Notes under the pieces: generated by a model
What the model saw: the letters and a program-made list of their open reading frames with translations, nothing else
Told to the model about the DNA's origin: nothing
Databases searched by the model: none
Shown: positions 50,479 to 51,929 of the stretch, piece after piece
Position numbering within the stretch: the stretch's first letter is position 1
Layout of the letters: every line of letters begins with the position of its first letter
Source of the DNA: Muribaculaceae bacterium
GTDB taxonomy: Bacteria > Bacteroidota > Bacteroidia > Bacteroidales > Muribaculaceae
Assembly (NCBI GenBank): GCA_017405965.1
Contig: JAFQZK010000002.1
Span: forward strand, 1 to 51,929
Reading direction: 5' to 3'
Length of the DNA: 51,929 nt
Translations under genes and position numbers: made by a program

Positions 50479-51105
50479 TTATTGAATATCAGAGTTTTCC
50501 AAATGTTTCATTGCTTCTTTAACTCCACGCGTTTCATCAAATACTCTGAAAATGCAACGATGGGAGTCATCCATTAAATTTATTCCGGCTATAGCAAGAG
50601 TGAAATTGCCATGTTCAAAAACCTGGATTAACTGGCTCATGACGCTTTCATCATCAATATATAGCTTGCCTTTCTCTTCTTCATATAATATTGGGATTTG
50701 ATCTCCATTTTCCAATTTCACTGTTATTCTTTCATTATCATAGAATTCTGAAAGGAAGTCACAGAGAGGGCTTAAACGAATATAGAAATCTGTGATAACT
50801 ATATGTAAGCCCATTTCATGGTCAAAGTCTCCTCCATTAATTGCGATATTGCCATCAAGAAACAAATCAATGTATGGTTTGGTTAGGATTTCTTCGCCAA
50901 AGTCATCTTCGAAGTATTTACGATTCCAGTTTGATGACTCTGACATGGTACTTTCAAAGTCCATGGTGTCTAGATCAAACTGCTGTAAACCAAAGGTATC
51001 TTCCTCGGCTATAGCATCTTCAGCAGATTGATTCTTATTACCAAAGTTACAGGATGTTGCCATTCCTAAAAGGATAATACTCAAGATGAAAACTGATTTT
51101 TTCAT
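50479..51105 (-). CDS. Lipoprotein of unknown function
   Basis: The 208-residue lipoprotein begins MKKSVFILSIILLGMATSCN, with lipobox ATSC (Cys at about 19). An acidic, disordered linker (QSAEDAIAEEDTFGLQQFDL) leads to an alpha/beta part (YIDLFLDGNIAINGGDFDHE, MGLHIVITDFYIRL, NERITVKLENGDQIPILYEE, HGNFTLAIAGINLMDD). No family is recognised. The start at 51105 gives a clean signal peptide; the longer frame begins 12 codons earlier. It is cotranscribed with the larger lipoprotein downstream. Confidence 0.7.
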   Translation of the reverse strand: MKKSVFILSIILLGMATSCNFGNKNQSAEDAIAEEDTFGLQQFDLDTMDFESTMSESSNWNRKYFEDDFGEEILTKPYIDLFLDGNIAINGGDFDHEMGLHIVITDFYIRLSPLCDFLSEFYDNERITVKLENGDQIPILYEEEKGKLYIDDESVMSQLIQVFEHGNFTLAIAGINLMDDSHRCIFRVFDETRGVKEAMKHLENSDIQ

Positions 51106-51817
51106 TTTTTCATTTTCCCAGCTTTGAGATTCCCAAACCAAAGCTTAGTTCTTTTTTCATTAAGGTGTTCTAGCATAGGCATAAAAAGAAGCGTGGGAGT
51201 CTGTACTTGTTACCCGTCCCACAGCTTGAGGCTCTTGCATTGCCCTTGGTAGTTGAACGAGCAACGCAGAAGCCCACGCCGAATATGCTTCAATGCCCCG
51301 CCGTTCACACGACGATAGCAAATATACATATCCCACACAGGACATCTACCGTTGCTTCATCCTTGACTACCAATTGAATTTGCAAGATTCCAAGCTGTCA
51401 AGTACGAAGCGCTAAGTAAACGCCTTTCTTTATGTCATGTGTCCCCTGCCATGCACCCACCACCGTCAGTAGTGGACCTCTGCCAAAGAACAACCGCAAA
51501 TATAATCATTATTTTATTATAGTGCCTATTTTTGCAGCATTTTTTTACTTGAACTTCCCGAAAAACTCGACTTTATCGTATCTGTGAACCAATATGAACC
51601 AAACCACATTTGACAAAAAGTCGTTTCTTACTTACTGATTTCCAAAAGTCAAAAAGAAAAACGGCTTCTAACTTGCCGTTTTTCTCATAATAGTTATCAC
51701 ACCACTTGGATCTCGTGAAATGATCAATCGTATTAAGTTGTGATAAAGCGTTCCGTCAGTATTGTCTCTTTCTACTGACTACTCGGATATGTATCGTCCT
51801 GAAATAGTTTGACAAAA
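51106..51817. other. Gene-free region with possible structured element
   Basis: No credible gene. The stretch 51160-51360 reads, on the minus strand, GGCGTGGGCTTCTGCG and GGGACGGGTAACAAG, similar in part to a word upstream of the LRR gene at 24 kb. A TATTTTTG box at 51527-51534 and a perfect hairpin at 51655-51685 follow. It may hold a conserved intergenic RNA. Confidence 0.4.
51655..51685. terminator. Bidirectional hairpin terminator
   Basis: AGAAAAACGGC (51655-51665) pairs exactly with GCCGTTTTTCT (51675-51685). The A-run and T-run allow termination in either direction. Confidence 0.75.
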
Positions 51818-51929
51818 ATGTCAGATAAAATCAGGACTAAAATGAGAACAGTAAAACGAAGAACGGATTATGAGATTTTGGAGATACTCAAGGAGTATTG
51901 TGAGACCGAAATCAGTGGAAAAGAGCTGC
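51818..51929 (+). CDS. Start of an unidentified gene (partial, cut by window end)
   Basis: The frame opens with ATG at 51818 (MSDKIRTK), with a second in-frame ATG at 51842 (MRTVKRRTDYEILEILKEYC, then ETEISGKEL), and runs off the window. The sequence is basic then helical. The family is not recognised, and either ATG could be the start. Confidence 0.45.
   Translation, partial: MSDKIRTKMRTVKRRTDYEILEILKEYCETEISGKEL

Noticed and set aside
46975-51685. AAAGAAAAACGGC word shared by the stretch near 46.98 kb and the terminator at 51.66 kb
   Set aside because: The match is 13 bases in A-rich DNA, and the first copy lacks the pairing arm; it is probably chance.

Overview
The window comes from a member of the order Bacteroidales, probably a gut Prevotellaceae or Muribaculaceae relative. 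The evidence is the set of Bacteroidota-type promoters (a TAnnTTTG box with a TTTG box about 19-20 bases upstream, usually without a strong Shine-Dalgarno), the many SPII lipoproteins, calycin-like, PCMD and dockerin-like surface proteins, an UpxY/NusG-like antiterminator, the tpiA-SPOR-folE block, and VirE-N/DUF3987 mobile-element genes. The species cannot be fixed from the sequence alone.

Layout. 0-1 kb: a gene tail and a secreted alpha/beta hydrolase. 1.06-7.2 kb: an accessory block. It holds 1.8 kb without a credible gene but with two diverged copies of a multi-hairpin element, then a primase-like VirE-N protein, a DUF3987 helicase-like protein and an excisionase-type HTH protein (all leftward), facing a divergent ISXO2-like protein that has lost its DDE residues. 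7.2-7.5 kb: tRNA-Leu(GAG) and two tRNA-Gly(GCC). 7.6-16.4 kb: core genes, namely folE, a SPOR protein, tpiA, an acyl-ACP thioesterase, etfB-etfA-acyl-CoA dehydrogenase, a lipoprotein and a cation diffusion facilitator. 16.4-24 kb: two leftward surface-protein operons, a five-gene PCMD/OM-barrel/dockerin operon and a BspA-LRR/cohesin/dockerin pair. 24.2-31 kb: a YefM-YoeB toxin-antitoxin pair, glycosyltransferase, RadC, transglutaminase-like protein, flavodoxin lipoprotein, OprB-like porin and Nudix hydrolase. 30.6-35.2 kb: a NusG-like antiterminator, gmd and fcl (GDP-L-fucose synthesis), a membrane AAA+ ATPase and a secreted protein, closely packed.

35.5-48.7 kb is a second, visibly AT-richer accessory island. 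A leftward RloA (AbiLi)-RloB (AbiLii)-RloC-like trio is a probable abortive-infection system. Next is a rightward cassette of a ParB-like protein, a DUF5131 (phage Gp37/Gp68) protein and a membrane-anchored P-loop protein with a DUF3987-like core. These are separated by long gene-free, hairpin-rich stretches and followed by a cluster of TCTAACACG-type repeats. Then come two Bacteroidales ATPases (AAA_14/DUF4143 and archaeal-ATPase/DUF234 types), each with a distinctive repeat at its promoter, with a truncated relative of the second between them. The window ends with two adjacent lipoproteins, a structured gene-free stretch and the start of an unidentified gene.

The most interesting items are the covarying duplicated hairpin element at 1.95-2.6 kb, the RloABC-like trio, the ParB-like/DUF5131/membrane-helicase cassette, the ATPase promoter repeats (including 12-bp iterons with an exact 23-bp period), and heptamer-period CTAR arrays at three separate intergenic sites. 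No homology search was possible; family names come from recognised motifs.
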